From Larix kaempferi (lineage: Eukaryota > Streptophyta > Pinopsida > Pinales > Pinaceae), in contig BSBM01000606.1 in the NCBI GenBank assembly GCA_027924585.1, forward strand, positions 13,211,501-13,275,500: a stretch of 64,000 nt of DNA. Direction: 5' to 3'. Under the pieces are notes generated by a model that searched no databases, was not told the origin of the DNA, and saw only the letters and a list, made by a program, of their open reading frames with translations. Positions 53,783 to 64,000 of the stretch are shown piece after piece. A program made the translations under genes and the position numbers. Within the stretch, counting starts at the first letter, position 1. The number at the start of each line of letters is the position of its first letter.

Positions 53783-54761
53783 TGTTATACCTCAAATGTA
53801 CACATTAAGCCCTAGTGTTGCATCCTTATACCATGTGACCTAATGACACTTTATCCCTAATGATCGTTGTACATTATTGGTACCCTCCTTGGTCTCATCT
53901 GGACACCCAGGAGCAAAAACCACTGATTGAATGATGAATACAACACCTTATCTACTGCGTGTCACCAAATCTGACCTTATCTACATACATTTTTGTGCTT
54001 TGCACATTTGCTGGGTGGCGACAATTAGGGTTCTTGCAATATGCTCAGACCCTAGGGCACGATAATTTTGTGTTATACTCAGACCCAGGGGCACGAAAAT
54101 CCCCTTTTAGCCTTTTTTCCATGGATCTTGGATCTCATATTTCGAGAGATTTTCTTGGGATTACCACCTCTGATTTGATCCCAATTCCCTCTCTCTATTT
54201 AGTATGCCTGATCCACTAAACACTCATTAGATCCATCTTACTCTCCTTTTGGTTAACCCTTCCAAGCACTATAAAGGAGAGGAATTCCATGAGCCAAAGG
54301 GAGGACTTTAGGGGCATCCAACCTATGATCTTGAGACTTTTGCAGAGATAGGTAGAGGAAGAACTTAGAGCTGAAATTTGGCGTGGACATCAAGCAACCA
54401 GTGTAAGCATCTTCAAGTTGTAATAAAGATAACTTGTCTTGTTTCCCAATTCATGTGTGTTAATTGTGTTTCAATTTCATGATTTGTATCTAGATAGTTT
54501 TGTATTCTAACTTGTGATTCAAGGTTCTTGGAGAATTGTATATGCGAGGACTTCAAGATCCGGACTACGAGCGGGACAAACATCAAGAGTGAAAGGTCAG
54601 TTGTCTTCTCTCACTTTCTTCAATATAGAAACTTTGAAATACTTGTTTAATCTAGGATTCAAGATCGCATTTGTTTCACTTTTGTCTTAGTATAAAGTCA
54701 TTTCATCTTGCTTTATCCTAAGAGGGATTCTTTCTATCTGTAGGAAGAAATCTCTACAACA
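53783..54761 (+). repeat. R14 5' LTR
   Basis: TGTTATACCTCAAATG to CTCTACAACA, about 979 bp. A TATA-like ACTATAAAGG lies near 54270 and AATAAAG near 54420, as expected for R-region signals. The left edge is fixed by the break in the R11 integrase, the right edge by the primer site. Confidence 0.7.
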
Positions 54762-54766
54762 AAAAA

Positions 54767-54786
54767 TGGCGACTTCGCTGGTTTGA
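54767..54786 (+). promoter_or_regulatory. R14 primer binding site
   Basis: TGGCGACTTCGCTGGTTTGA, beginning TGG (pairing with the tRNA CCA end) and resembling the TGGCGACTCCGCTGGGG sites of plant Tat-type elements. It lies five A bases after the LTR. Confidence 0.6.
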
Positions 54787-54789
54787 ACC

Positions 54790-56773
54790 CCTTTATTTTG
54801 AGTTCTTTTACTTTCATCCATTTTTTATAGTGAATTTGCACTTCTTTCAAACCAGTTGTGAAAATTGGTCTTTTTTTACCATCATTCACTCCCCTCCTCT
54901 CTACATTAGACCTCTATCAGTGATCAATGAGTCCTCTGGGTTGGAAAACCCTGGAAAAGTCAAAAAAAATTCTTAAGCTCCTGCCCTCATCCTCTTTCTG
55001 AGCATTTCCGTGCCCCAACCACTGCTTACAGAGTGAAAATTACCATTTTTTCACTACCCATACGTTCTCTAGAATGCAAGAATTCCTAATTATCATGCAT
55101 GGGATGCTTACAACCACGCAAAAATATCTGCAAAAAGGAATTTTTCTGAATTTTGCTTGGTTACCTTTAGTCATTTCTTTGGTTTCTCTGCTTCTGGTTG
55201 TTGCTTTGATATTTATCAGAGATCTGTAACCTACCCAGCTGCAGTTCATTACTTGCATCTCATCTTTTGAAGTTTTGTAGACACTTTGGGGATCTTCAGG
55301 TTTTAGTTCACTGTCATAGCCATACCTACTTACTCATTACCTTTTAGATCTTGTCTACACATCTTGTCACCCTTTCACAAGTTGCAAGTATTTTGTGGTT
55401 TGTTTTGTGTGATTTCGAGCTTGGATCTTTGAGTTAGTGGCACCATATAGAGTTTGATCACCTCCTTACTATTTTGCAATAGATTTCTCCTTTCAAGATA
55501 GTCAAGGTTATTTACTGTCTGTCAATTCCTTGATTATATTATTACCCATAATATATTGTTCTTATAGCAGTAACTTTCCATCTTTGTTATTAAAATATCA
55601 ATATTGGAACTCTTTGAACATGTCTTATTTCCGTTGAAAAGATCAAGTTTATAATTTTGCATTTAGGAAGTGAATCAGTTATCATCGCTTGTCACATAAT
55701 TTTACTCATTTTGAAGTACCATTAGTTGTAGATCAGTTGCAATTTGAAAGTAGTTTCATTAGTTTGGCATATTCAAAAAGAAAACAAAAAGATTGTTTTT
55801 GGACTGGTTTTTTCATTTCTTTAGAAAAGTTTATGCTTGCATTGTGATCGAAGAACTCTCCCTTTACTTTAGCTAGCTTTCATTGAATATAAAGGCTCAT
55901 TTTGATTCATATTCATTTGCATGGTTTGAGTCGTCATAAAACCACAAGTTACACTTCCATCACCCGATTGAGTAATACAACCATTAAAATTCACACTCCC
56001 TAACTCAACACACTTTAACCTCACTTGAGGAGAAAAAAAAATTATTAGTTAGGTAGGACACCGGGGATAGGAATCCAAATAATTCCCCCTTGTCATTTTC
56101 ACTTGAGACATAGTTGTTTTCCTCTAGGGTGCTAAAATCCTCTTGTACTTGTTGACACAGTGATCGACCAGTTTGTGGAGGGGCCTCCCATATTTTCGAA
56201 GGTTAAGCTGTGAGGATTGATTTTGGATGGACTTTGTGGAATGCTGCACTCCACTTAGCGCCTAAGGCATATCGATCCATTGTCTTCCTTGTACTCTATC
56301 GTATAGGTGATACATGGGTGATAATACAAAAGTGCCGAAAACCTTTTCCGACCTGTCATGAATAAGGTAGATTAGTGACTTTTCTTCTAGGGCTCTTTTA
56401 CCCAGGGTCCCTTTCGGTAGAGGGATATCCTTTCATTATTGGTCTCTCATTTTGTATTGTTCGACTTGGATTTGATCACCTTACGAAGGATACAACTTGT
56501 TGAGGTCTCCAACTCTTAGTTAGGAGGTGTTGCTTGCTATTTTCATCTTCTTAGAGGGTCATTTTTCTTTTTAAGTGTTGCTTGTTGGCATTTTGGCCAC
56601 TTTTGTTTCAGCGCGCTTACTGTGACGCCAGTCTCAGTATAGTTTTTTGAGCTTTCCTTTTTTGGCCTATGAGCCTTGTCTTTTTCTAGCTCCCCTTTAA
56701 AACACTCGGCTTCTTTAGGGTTTTTGAGTTCTTTTCTACGAGACTATCCTTGAAACTTGTATTCCCATCATTA
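54790..56773. other. R14 noncoding leader
   Basis: AT-rich sequence with many stops in all frames. I see no coding motif, tRNA or known repeat in it. Its place between LTR/primer site and the start at 56774 makes it the 5' leader. Confidence 0.5.
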
Positions 56774-56897
56774 TGGATGATCAACGAAGGTCACGGAGGA
56801 TACAGGGATGAAGCCCCGGCCCACCACCACCACCACGGACTTCTGGTCCTCCTACATCACGTATTCTTGCCCCTACCGGTCGCGGAGCTGGATGGGG
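56774..56897 (+). pseudogene. R14 first ORF, N-terminal fragment
   Basis: Frame MDDQRRSRRIQG, TGA, SPGPPPPPRTSGPP, then TSRILAPTGRGAGWG up to the R15 LTR. Basic, Pro- and Arg-rich start as often seen in gag-like proteins. Codon phase continues into 63710 after discounting a 5-bp target duplication. Confidence 0.5.
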
Positions 56898-57598
56898 TGT
56901 TAAATTTTCAGAATTTACTTCAATATGATCCAGGATCTTAACTGAGAGAACAACATGTACAGCAAATCTATAGCATATCAATCATGGACACAATAATGCA
57001 AGCACACAAGAGACACAAAGTTTACTTGGGGAAAACCATAAAGGTGAAAAAACCCAATAACTTCCTCGGAGATAGATAGATCAATGATACAACCAAAAAA
57101 CAAGAGATAGTCTTATCCTAGTGGCAGAGCCTCCTCCTCATAAGTGCGCCACTTTCCGAATGAGAGAAGTGTGTGAATGAATGATCAAATAGAGATCTCC
57201 CGATCTCTGTTTATACTTGTTATGTCCTACCCAATAAACTAATGGGGCCTACATGTCTAGCTTAACCCATGGTTAACTTAATCCAGGATGACCCCACACT
57301 TGGTGGTCTAATAACCCTTTGACCCACATGGTCGACCCCCAATAGGGTGGTCTAATAACCCTTCGACCCACATGACTTATACAGGGCCGACCCCAACAAG
57401 GTGGTCTAATAACCCATCAAGTATAAGTTACGACACTTACAATATAAATGACGACACTTCCATATAGAGGAATAATAACATCTCTATAGGAATATAAACA
57501 CTTCCGTATAGAGGAATAATGCCATCTCTATAGGAGTACAAAATACATATATGAAATACATGGGCGAAATACATTCCGAAGTTACATATACATCAACA
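56898..57598 (-). repeat. R15 3' LTR with three U3 repeats
   Basis: Minus strand from TGTTGATGTATATG (57598) to TTTAACA (56898), 701 bp. The plus-strand motif ggtggtctaataaccc occurs at 57302, 57347 and 57400. The polypurine tract complement ctccctctta follows at 57599. Confidence 0.95.
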
Positions 57599-57839
57599 CT
57601 CCCTCTTAACTGGGAAGGTATTTCTCGACACAGATCTGCTAGCACAAGTCTTCTTCTCTAGATCATCATCAGTGAATCATCATCCTTGAATCATCGTCAT
57701 CGTCACTGCTGCTGCTATCTCAATCAAAATCTGAATCTACTCATCATGGGAAGTTCTAAAGAGCAGTCCTTTTTCATACTGGATGTAGGCCCACCACCTG
57801 CAGGTCTTCGTCATCACTGGCCATACTGTGGAATCCGTA

Positions 57840-58370
57840 GGACTAATTACATGCATCACAAAACCTTAAAAGAGTCTCCTGACTAGTAAGAACCCTAAAG
57901 AGCATCTGAGGCCTTTTTCATCCTGTCCAGATCTCCAGGACTTATTACATGTGACTATCACAAAACCTTAAAAGAGTGTCCCAGGAACGTTTATGTGCAT
58001 AGCACGACTAGCAAGAACTCTAAAGAGCATCCCAAGAACATTTATGTGCCTAAGCACAACCGACAAGATCTCCAGGACTGATTACATGTGACCTCTGCTA
58101 CAAACCCTCGAAAGAGCATCCCAAGACTCATTACGGGAACACATCCCCACCTATCAGATCTCCTAGGTCTTACATGTAGCATCCCACCACAAACCCTCGA
58201 AAGAGCATCCCAGGACTTATTACGGGCACACAGCCCAACCTATCGGATCTCCCAGGTCTTACATGTGGCCCACTATCACAAACCCTCGAAAGAGCATCCC
58301 AGGCTATTACGGGTGCACAACTCCGACCTATAGGATCTCCCAGGTCTTACATGTGATACACAGTGCCAGT
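57840..58370 (-). repeat. Minisatellite in R15 3' UTR (relative of the R9 90-bp array)
   Basis: Units with aaccctcgaaagagcatcc and atctcccaggtcttacatg recur near 58107, 58191 and 58279, with more diverged forms to the left from 57857. Confidence 0.8.
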
Positions 58371-58479
58371 CCTTTTTCATACTGGATGTGACCTAGAACA
58401 AATCTAGGATTTCATTTGCACAACTTGTCCACGGCCACAGAGTATCAACCTAATACTCAACATACATCATCCTGATGTA

Positions 58480-58870
58480 CACATGATCATCCTTATAGTC
58501 ATCACTGCAACATCCTGCTGCATATCATCTGGAGCAACATCCTGAAGCTCATCATCTATGATCATCCTGATCATACACTGCATCTACCTGATGCATACCA
58601 AGTATCTACCTGATACATATCATCATACATGATCCACCTGATCATACTTGATACATATCAACATACATGATCTACCTAATCATACAATGTATCCACCTGA
58701 TACATATACAGATACATGGTCCAAGCATACAACATGATGCATATACAAAATACATACAAATGATCCAACTGATCATAACAAGCATCCAACATGATGCATA
58801 TACATATATAGAGCAGTAACTGGAGCATCTTCCTGATGCTCATCATCCATGATCCTCCTGATCATCATAA
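58480..58870 (-). repeat. ATGATCC-type repeats in R15 3' UTR
   Basis: Words catgatcc, tgatacatat and gcatccaacatgatgca recur irregularly, matching 38350-38880 in R9 and the 75-bp units of R5 in reverse orientation. Confidence 0.7.
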
Positions 58871-58946
58871 CATCATCCTATTTAGATCATCTCATCGTCC
58901 ACGAAGCACAGCCCAGATGCACATCATTCAGCACTTACACCATCAA

Positions 58947-59135
58947 CATGGGAGAACACATCTACCACCATTCAGGGAAGGCTCCAGCCCTTACTTTTCA
59001 CCATGGGAGAACACATCTACCACCATGTGAAAAATGGCTTCAGCCCTTACATCTACACCATGGGAGAACACATCTACCACCATGTGAGAATGGCTCAGAA
59101 ATTACATCACAACCATGGGAGAACACATCAACCAT
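58947..59135 (-). repeat. 57-bp minisatellite, four copies, in R15 3' UTR
   Basis: The word catgggagaacacatc starts at 58947, 59002, 59059 and 59113 (steps 55, 57, 54). It is the reverse-orientation relative of the R1 array at 3231-3565. Confidence 0.85.
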
Positions 59136-59174
59136 GTCAAAAAATCTCATGTGCATCTGCATCTTCTGGACTCA

Positions 59175-60200
59175 TCACTTCCCTTTGGAAGGAACCTCGA
59201 TCTGAAGTGCACCAAGCCTCTCTCTGAAGTACTCAAACTGCACTCTGGCCAACGACTTGGTCAATACATCTGCAACCTGCTCATCTATCGCAACATACTC
59301 TGCTTCGACTGTACTCAGTGCTATGCAGGATTGCTTCCTGCTAAACGAAGAGATCACACCTGATCCCATACTGAAGTAGCACCCAGAAGTGCTCTTCCTA
59401 TCTGTAGCAATGCATGCCCAATCTGAATCAACATAACCCTGCAGGTTAAAATTTTGATTCGCATCATACTTGAGCCCGAACCTCTTCAGTATCTCTACTG
59501 CATACTTCCGTTGTCCAAGGAAGATTCCATCTGCCACACCTCCATACCAAAAAAAAATAGTGCATCATCCCCAAGTTCTTCATCTCGAACTCGGTAGTAA
59601 GCTTCCGCTGCATGTCGGCAATCAATCTATCCTCACCTGTTACAAACAGGTCATCCACATACAATAGTAGTATTACTGGATTGCCTTCCTCAACCTTGTA
59701 GTAAACATTGGAATCCGCTTTACTCTTGGTAAAGCCCAAACTGGATAGAAAGCTATCTATCCTACCATACCAAGTTCTGCACATATATGACTCCCTGTCA
59801 TGTGTCTCAGAACCAAGTGGCTTCTCCACATACACTTCTTCTTCAACTACACCATTCAAGAAGGTTGTCTTGAAATCCATCTGGTGTATCTTCCACTTCA
59901 TCGCTGTAGCTAGAGCAAGTATGGATCTAATGGAAGTGTATCTGGCTACAGGAGCAAAAGTCTCTATGCTACCACCTGCAGCATGCTTGATCTTGTAGAT
60001 CCTCTTGGAAGTCACTAGAGACTCCCCTTCAGGTCTTGGGACTGCATCCCAAACACCTTTATGATCGACTGGTACTCCTCGATCATGGCATTCTTCCCAG
60101 ATCCTGGGAACTTCAATATCTTCAATATTTTCAATAGATAACTTTGTTGCTGAACAAATGTTGTAGTCCTTCTTTTGTAGGTGATGGTATATGATCTTTC
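59175..60200 (-). pseudogene. pol: R15 copia reverse transcriptase and RNase H, multiply deleted
   Basis: Minus strand: KRIYKIKHAAGGSIE joins TFAPVARYTS (63-bp in-frame loss of the KARFVARGFSQKEG block); HQMDFKTTFLNG; SYMCR joins TWYGR (same 39-bp loss as R1); YVDDLFV is present. After ILKRFG the frame jumps to LKYDANQNFNLQGYVDSDW (about 270 bp lost), and AEYVA jumps to IDEQVADVLTK (about 220 bp lost, between copies of tatgttgc). It ends FEYFRERLGALQIE. No functional RT or RNase H is possible. Confidence 0.92.
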
Positions 60201-60609
60201 CTACACAACAAGTTAAATTACATGATTAGAAAACATCTCATAGTTTTCAGAACAAAGAAATATGTCATACAGTCATGCAATTATCTTAGCCAATGCTTCA
60301 ATACAACATTTATCCATAGCCCATAACTTTCTAGATGCCTTCCAATCTCTACCAGAATATTGTTAAGAGTGTGCACAACTCCCAACATGTCAGCAAAGAG
60401 GTTTCATTCTAGATGAGTAGCAATGGAATGTTGTATAGTGTTGTAGGCCACTTACCCATCAAATGCATATTAGTAGTATACTGTTCATTAATGCAATCAT
60501 TCTAATATGCACAATACATATCCTATGTCTAGGAACATAAGCCTATACATCATTGAGCAATTTTATTTAAATAAACAAGTATGTAAGAAATGGTAATTAA
60601 AATACTTAT
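60201..60609 (-). other. Conserved 409-bp intron-like insert in R15
   Basis: Minus strand: acaaag/ATAAGTATT at 60609 to TTGTGTAG/gaaagatc at 60201. Same boundaries and length as in R1; see R1 and R5. Confidence 0.6.
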
Positions 60610-62995
60610 CTTTGTTTGTTTGTTGGGTGGACTCCCTCTAAGTCTTTGCTTCCTTGCAGGGGCTACTGAAGTAGCTTCTTCTACACCTTTCTATTGTGGA
60701 ATGCAGAAGGATGGTCAACTCCCCCTGGATATCTACATCCTTGCAGAAACTACTGGAGTGAGATCCCTCTTGATCTTTGCTTCCTGGATTACCTGTCCTT
60801 GAACCTATATTCATCCTAGGTCGCTATGCATACTTATTAGTATCATGATTGTGTTATCCTTGTAATCTCATACATTCATTAGTATATTCTCAATACTATC
60901 AAAACATAATAATCTTAAACATGTATAGTCATGATCATAATAAGCATTAGTATTCAAGGTTTCAAGGAAGTCTTCTTTTACTCATGCATATTCTTATTTG
61001 ATCATAGGACTCTTCTGGTTAGTTAAACAATCAAGATAAGAGATATAATATGCACAAAACCCGTGATTACTCAAACCTATACCTTCATGAATCTTTTGGT
61101 TAGTCGTATCATCAATTATGGTATGAAACATAATATGCATACAACCATGACTATTCAAACCTATGACTTCATGAATAATCATTATCAACAACACAACAGT
61201 ATAAGATCCTAACACAAGGTAGGATTCTAGCTTGATATAGGAAAAACATACCTGGATTAGCATGCTAGCTAGTTATGTCTAACATACCCACATAATGTCT
61301 TCTAGTTCTCTTCAATGACTTGTGCTAGTAACCTGCATGTCTCATAAGTTATCCATTGTAGGACCAAATTATACATACCTCGTAAGTAGATCTTCTAAGT
61401 GATCCATGACAATGGATGAATCTTTGTCCTCATGTCATCATGATCATATGTTCTTGAACCAGAACATGATTTGTCTTTCTTGGTGTACCTTTCATGTTAG
61501 CAAACAACATAAATCTCATACAACACTATAATGCATTAGTACAATCATAAGTGTCAACACCCTAATCAATGAATATCTTCTATCGTGCATTCATAATTTT
61601 ATTAAGGTGATACGACAAGTCTAGATTTAATCAAGATTGTATTAACCGTAATAATATGAAGACAAATATACCATAAACTTAATCATGAACAAATCTCAAA
61701 ACATACCTGGATAAGTCATACTTGTCGAGATTGCTTGTAATCTTCTTATGTAAGGCCTTAGCCTCATCTCCCTCTGAAACAGGAACTTCTTCACTTATGC
61801 AGGTGACCAATCCATCTTCTTCTAGGATTAACCTAATCCACTTGATTTGCAAGAACTGGATCTGGAGCTGGATTAGGGTTTGTCAGAGAAACCCCAAAAA
61901 TTCAAACTTTGAATTTCAAACTTCCGAAAGGATAGAAATATGCGCCTTGATGAGCTGATCAAGCTGGTATGTTCAGAATTTGAAAACTGCAAAGTTTCAC
62001 TCCTCAATTTTTCCTTTGAAACTTCCAGATTCACTAGATGTGACCCCGAACTAGGGTTTGATGAAGCCCACTCTTCTTCCCAATCGAAAGGTTTGATCCA
62101 AAGCTATAAGCTTCTATTTTTCTAAGGAGCTTCGAGCAGTGTTCACAGATTTCAAAAATTCCCATTTTTGCAGAAGCCCTAATTTTCCACTTTTTCGATC
62201 AAAGTCCCGAACTAAGGTTTGATCAAGCCCGGTCTTCTGCCCAACCAAAAATTCTGGCCTTTGTCTCTAAATTTCTATTTTGATGAGTAGCATTCAGCCA
62301 TAGTCTCTGATTACAAAAATTCCAACTTTCTCTGAAACCCTAGATTCCAAAAGCCATGAATGAAGGTGCTCAAAAATAATTATGTTTTGACAGAAATATG
62401 TACCTAATTGTTTCTAGTGTAACTCCGTACTTTTTGATCCACAGGGTCTGAAACTTTTTTTTATGGTATATTGTCCTATCTTCTTTCCATCCCAATAGTT
62501 TTGACCTCAATTGGATTTTTTGAGAGAGATTTATGCCAAGTGTCGCAACGTGACCTGTTTACGGGATAAAACAGGAGAGTGAACTTGTATGGCGTGCCAC
62601 GTGTCACTAGTTCAACTTCAGCCTCTGAAAAGCATTCTTGAGATACTAAAGTCTATGTAATACCTGTCACTTTTTATGAAATTTCATTTGGAGCTTCCTA
62701 GCCCAAGTTATGACCTTTTTTCCAAGGTCACCTGTTTATGACTGAGATCTGGAAGAGGCAGAAACCCTATATTGTATAGATCATAAATCACAAGGTACAA
62801 CGAATTAGAGGTTGTCCTTTGGAAACAAGGTACATGGGGATCTTAGCCTCGACCTGTAATGATTTCAGATTTGCAAAAGTCATGAAAATGGATTTATAGT
62901 AAAAGTTCTATGATGACGGGTTTTTGCTATATCAAGCCCTAGTATACTAAGTGCAACAAGTGTCATACATGCCATATCATGCCTTCTTTCAGGTT
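60610..62995 (-). other. R15 noncoding leader
   Basis: Aligns with the R5 leader. Conserved junction words on the minus strand include tacgag/GTATGTATAATTTGG (near 61380), CATGCAG/gttactagc (near 61335), tgtgg/GTATGTTAG (near 61295) and atccag/GTATGTTT (near 61255). No gag, protease or integrase motif. The integrase-RT linker (ARKQRLRGSP) precedes the intron-like insert. Confidence 0.5.
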
Positions 62996-63709
62996 AGCTC
63001 TGATACCATGTTAAATTTTCAGAATTTACTTCAATCGTATCTAGGATCTTAACTAAGAGAATAACATGTACAACAAATCTACAGCATATCAATCATGGAC
63101 ACAATAATGCAAGCACACAAGAGACACAGAGTTTACTTGGGGAAAACCATAAAGGTGAAAAACCCCAATAACTTCCTCAGAGATAGATAGAGCAATGATA
63201 CAACCAGAATACAAGAGATAGTCTTCTCCTAGCAGCAGAGCCTCCTCCTCATAAGTGCACCACTTTCCGAATGAGAGAAGTGTGTGAATGAATGATCAAA
63301 TAGAGATCTCCCGATCTCTATTTATACTTGTTCTGTCCTACCCAATAAACTAATGGGGCCTACATGTCTAGCTTAACCCATGGTTAACTTAATCCGAGAC
63401 AACCCCACACTTGGTGGTCTAATAACCCTTTGACCCACATGGCTGACCCCCAATAGGGTGGTCTAATAACCCTTCGACCCACATGACTTATACAGGGCCG
63501 ACCCCAACAAGGTGGTCTAATAACCCATCAAGTATAAGTTACGACACTTACAATATAAATGAAGACACTTTGGTATAGAGGAATAATAACATCTCTATAG
63601 GAATACAAACACTTCCATATAGAGGATTAATGCCATCTCTATAGGAGTACAAAATACATATATGAAATACATGGTCGAAATACATTCCGAAGTTACATAT
63701 ACATCAACA
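62996..63709 (-). repeat. R15 primer binding site and 5' LTR
   Basis: Minus-strand primer site TGGTATCAGAGCT (62996-63008) abuts the LTR (63009-63709, 701 bp), which matches 56898-57598 base for base in length and has the three U3 motifs at 63413, 63458 and 63511. Confidence 0.95.
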
Positions 63710-64000
63710 CGAGGGAATGTTCCACCACCTATCTGTACTACATCTCCAGTTCCTTCTCTACCTATAACCCACATCATTGTCTCAGAACCTCTTATAGTCC
63801 TTGAAACCAGTAACATACCTGAGATTCCTGTTGTCCCACAACCCACTGTTATTCCAGAATATCCTACAATAGTGGACACCACATTAGTTGCTGAAGTCAG
63901 TACTCCACATGATGTTATCCAGAGGACATCATCCTCCTGGAGGCTAGCACTACCCCACCAACAGACACTTTCTATGATGTTCCTGAAAGGTGCGTTGAAA
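63710..64000 (+). pseudogene. R14 first ORF, continuation
   Basis: After R15 the frame reads NVPPPICTTSPVPSLPITHI, VSEPLIVLETSNIPEIPVVP, IPEYPTIVDTTLVAEVST and on to the window end without a stop. Low-complexity Pro/Val/Ile-rich sequence; no recognised domain. Confidence 0.45.

Larger units (their letters stand above)
56898..63709 (-). mobile_element. R15: full-length copia element of the R1 family, minus strand
   Basis: Two 701-bp LTRs, primer site, a 2.4-kb noncoding leader, intron-like insert, RT-RNase H and repeat-rich 3' UTR; 6812 bp in all. Like R5 it has no gag, protease or integrase core. Flanks are tgggg (left) and cgagg (right), each one transition away from a shared cgggg. RT carries at least four internal deletions. 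It was mobilised by proteins of other copies. Confidence 0.92.
53783..64000 (+). mobile_element. R14: gypsy element, Tat-like, split by R15, right end outside window
   Basis: An LTR at 53783-54761, primer site, about 2 kb of noncoding leader, then a Pro/Arg-rich frame start at 56774 that is cut by R15 and resumes at 63710. The long leader and TGGCGACT primer site fit Tat-type plant gypsy elements. It is inserted in the R11 integrase. Confidence 0.65.

Noticed and set aside
56820-56850. Repeated CAC codons read as a His tag-like run or microsatellite
   Set aside because: Only five or six CAC/CCA units; in the presumed R14 frame they encode a proline run typical of disordered gag starts.
1-64000. 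Host genes, tRNA, rRNA, CRISPR or bacterial operon features
   Set aside because: No coding motif outside retroelement families and no cloverleaf or rRNA signature was seen; the window reads as plant intergenic repeat DNA.

Overview
This 64 kb window is a dense, nested stack of decayed LTR retrotransposons. I found no host protein-coding gene, rRNA, tRNA or CRISPR array. All recognisable coding sequence is copia or Ty3/gypsy gag-pol debris. The initiator-tRNA-Met primer sites, Athila-like and Tat-like gypsy elements, long noncoding leaders and heavy decay by in-frame stops point to a large-genome seed plant. A gymnosperm is my best guess, but that is inference and was not tested.

I number the elements R1 to R15 for reference. 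Left block (1-11675), a four-level nest: R4 (Athila-like gypsy, minus) carries R3 (copia, minus), which carries R2 (gypsy, minus), which carries R1 (copia, plus). Only the right-hand halves of R1, R2 and R3 are in the window. Next, R5 (copia, plus, 11676 to about 17172) is the same family as R1 but lacks its 3' LTR. An unassigned block (17173-19536) follows.

Centre (19537-36552): R6 is a very long Tat-type gypsy element with an unidentified coiled-coil ORF upstream of gag, and an extra RNase H placed between protease and reverse transcriptase. R7, a complete gypsy element with both LTRs and a perfect 5-bp target duplication, interrupts its gag. A Tat-type LTR and a short unidentified ORF end the block.

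Right block (36888-64000): R9 (copia, minus, same family as R1/R5) is cut at its 5' side by R10, a Tat-type LTR. R11, a chromovirus-like gypsy element, is split by three insertions: R12 (short gag-protease-only copia), R13 (copia without integrase core) and R14 (gypsy with a PBS of the TGGCGACT type). R14 is itself split in its presumed gag by R15 (copia, minus, both LTRs).

R1, R5, R9 and R15 form one copia family. They show how it evolves: variable minisatellites in the 3' UTR, repeat copy number in the LTR U3, a conserved 409-410 bp intron-like insert upstream of RT, and a shared 39-bp RT deletion. No element in the window looks able to transpose by itself.
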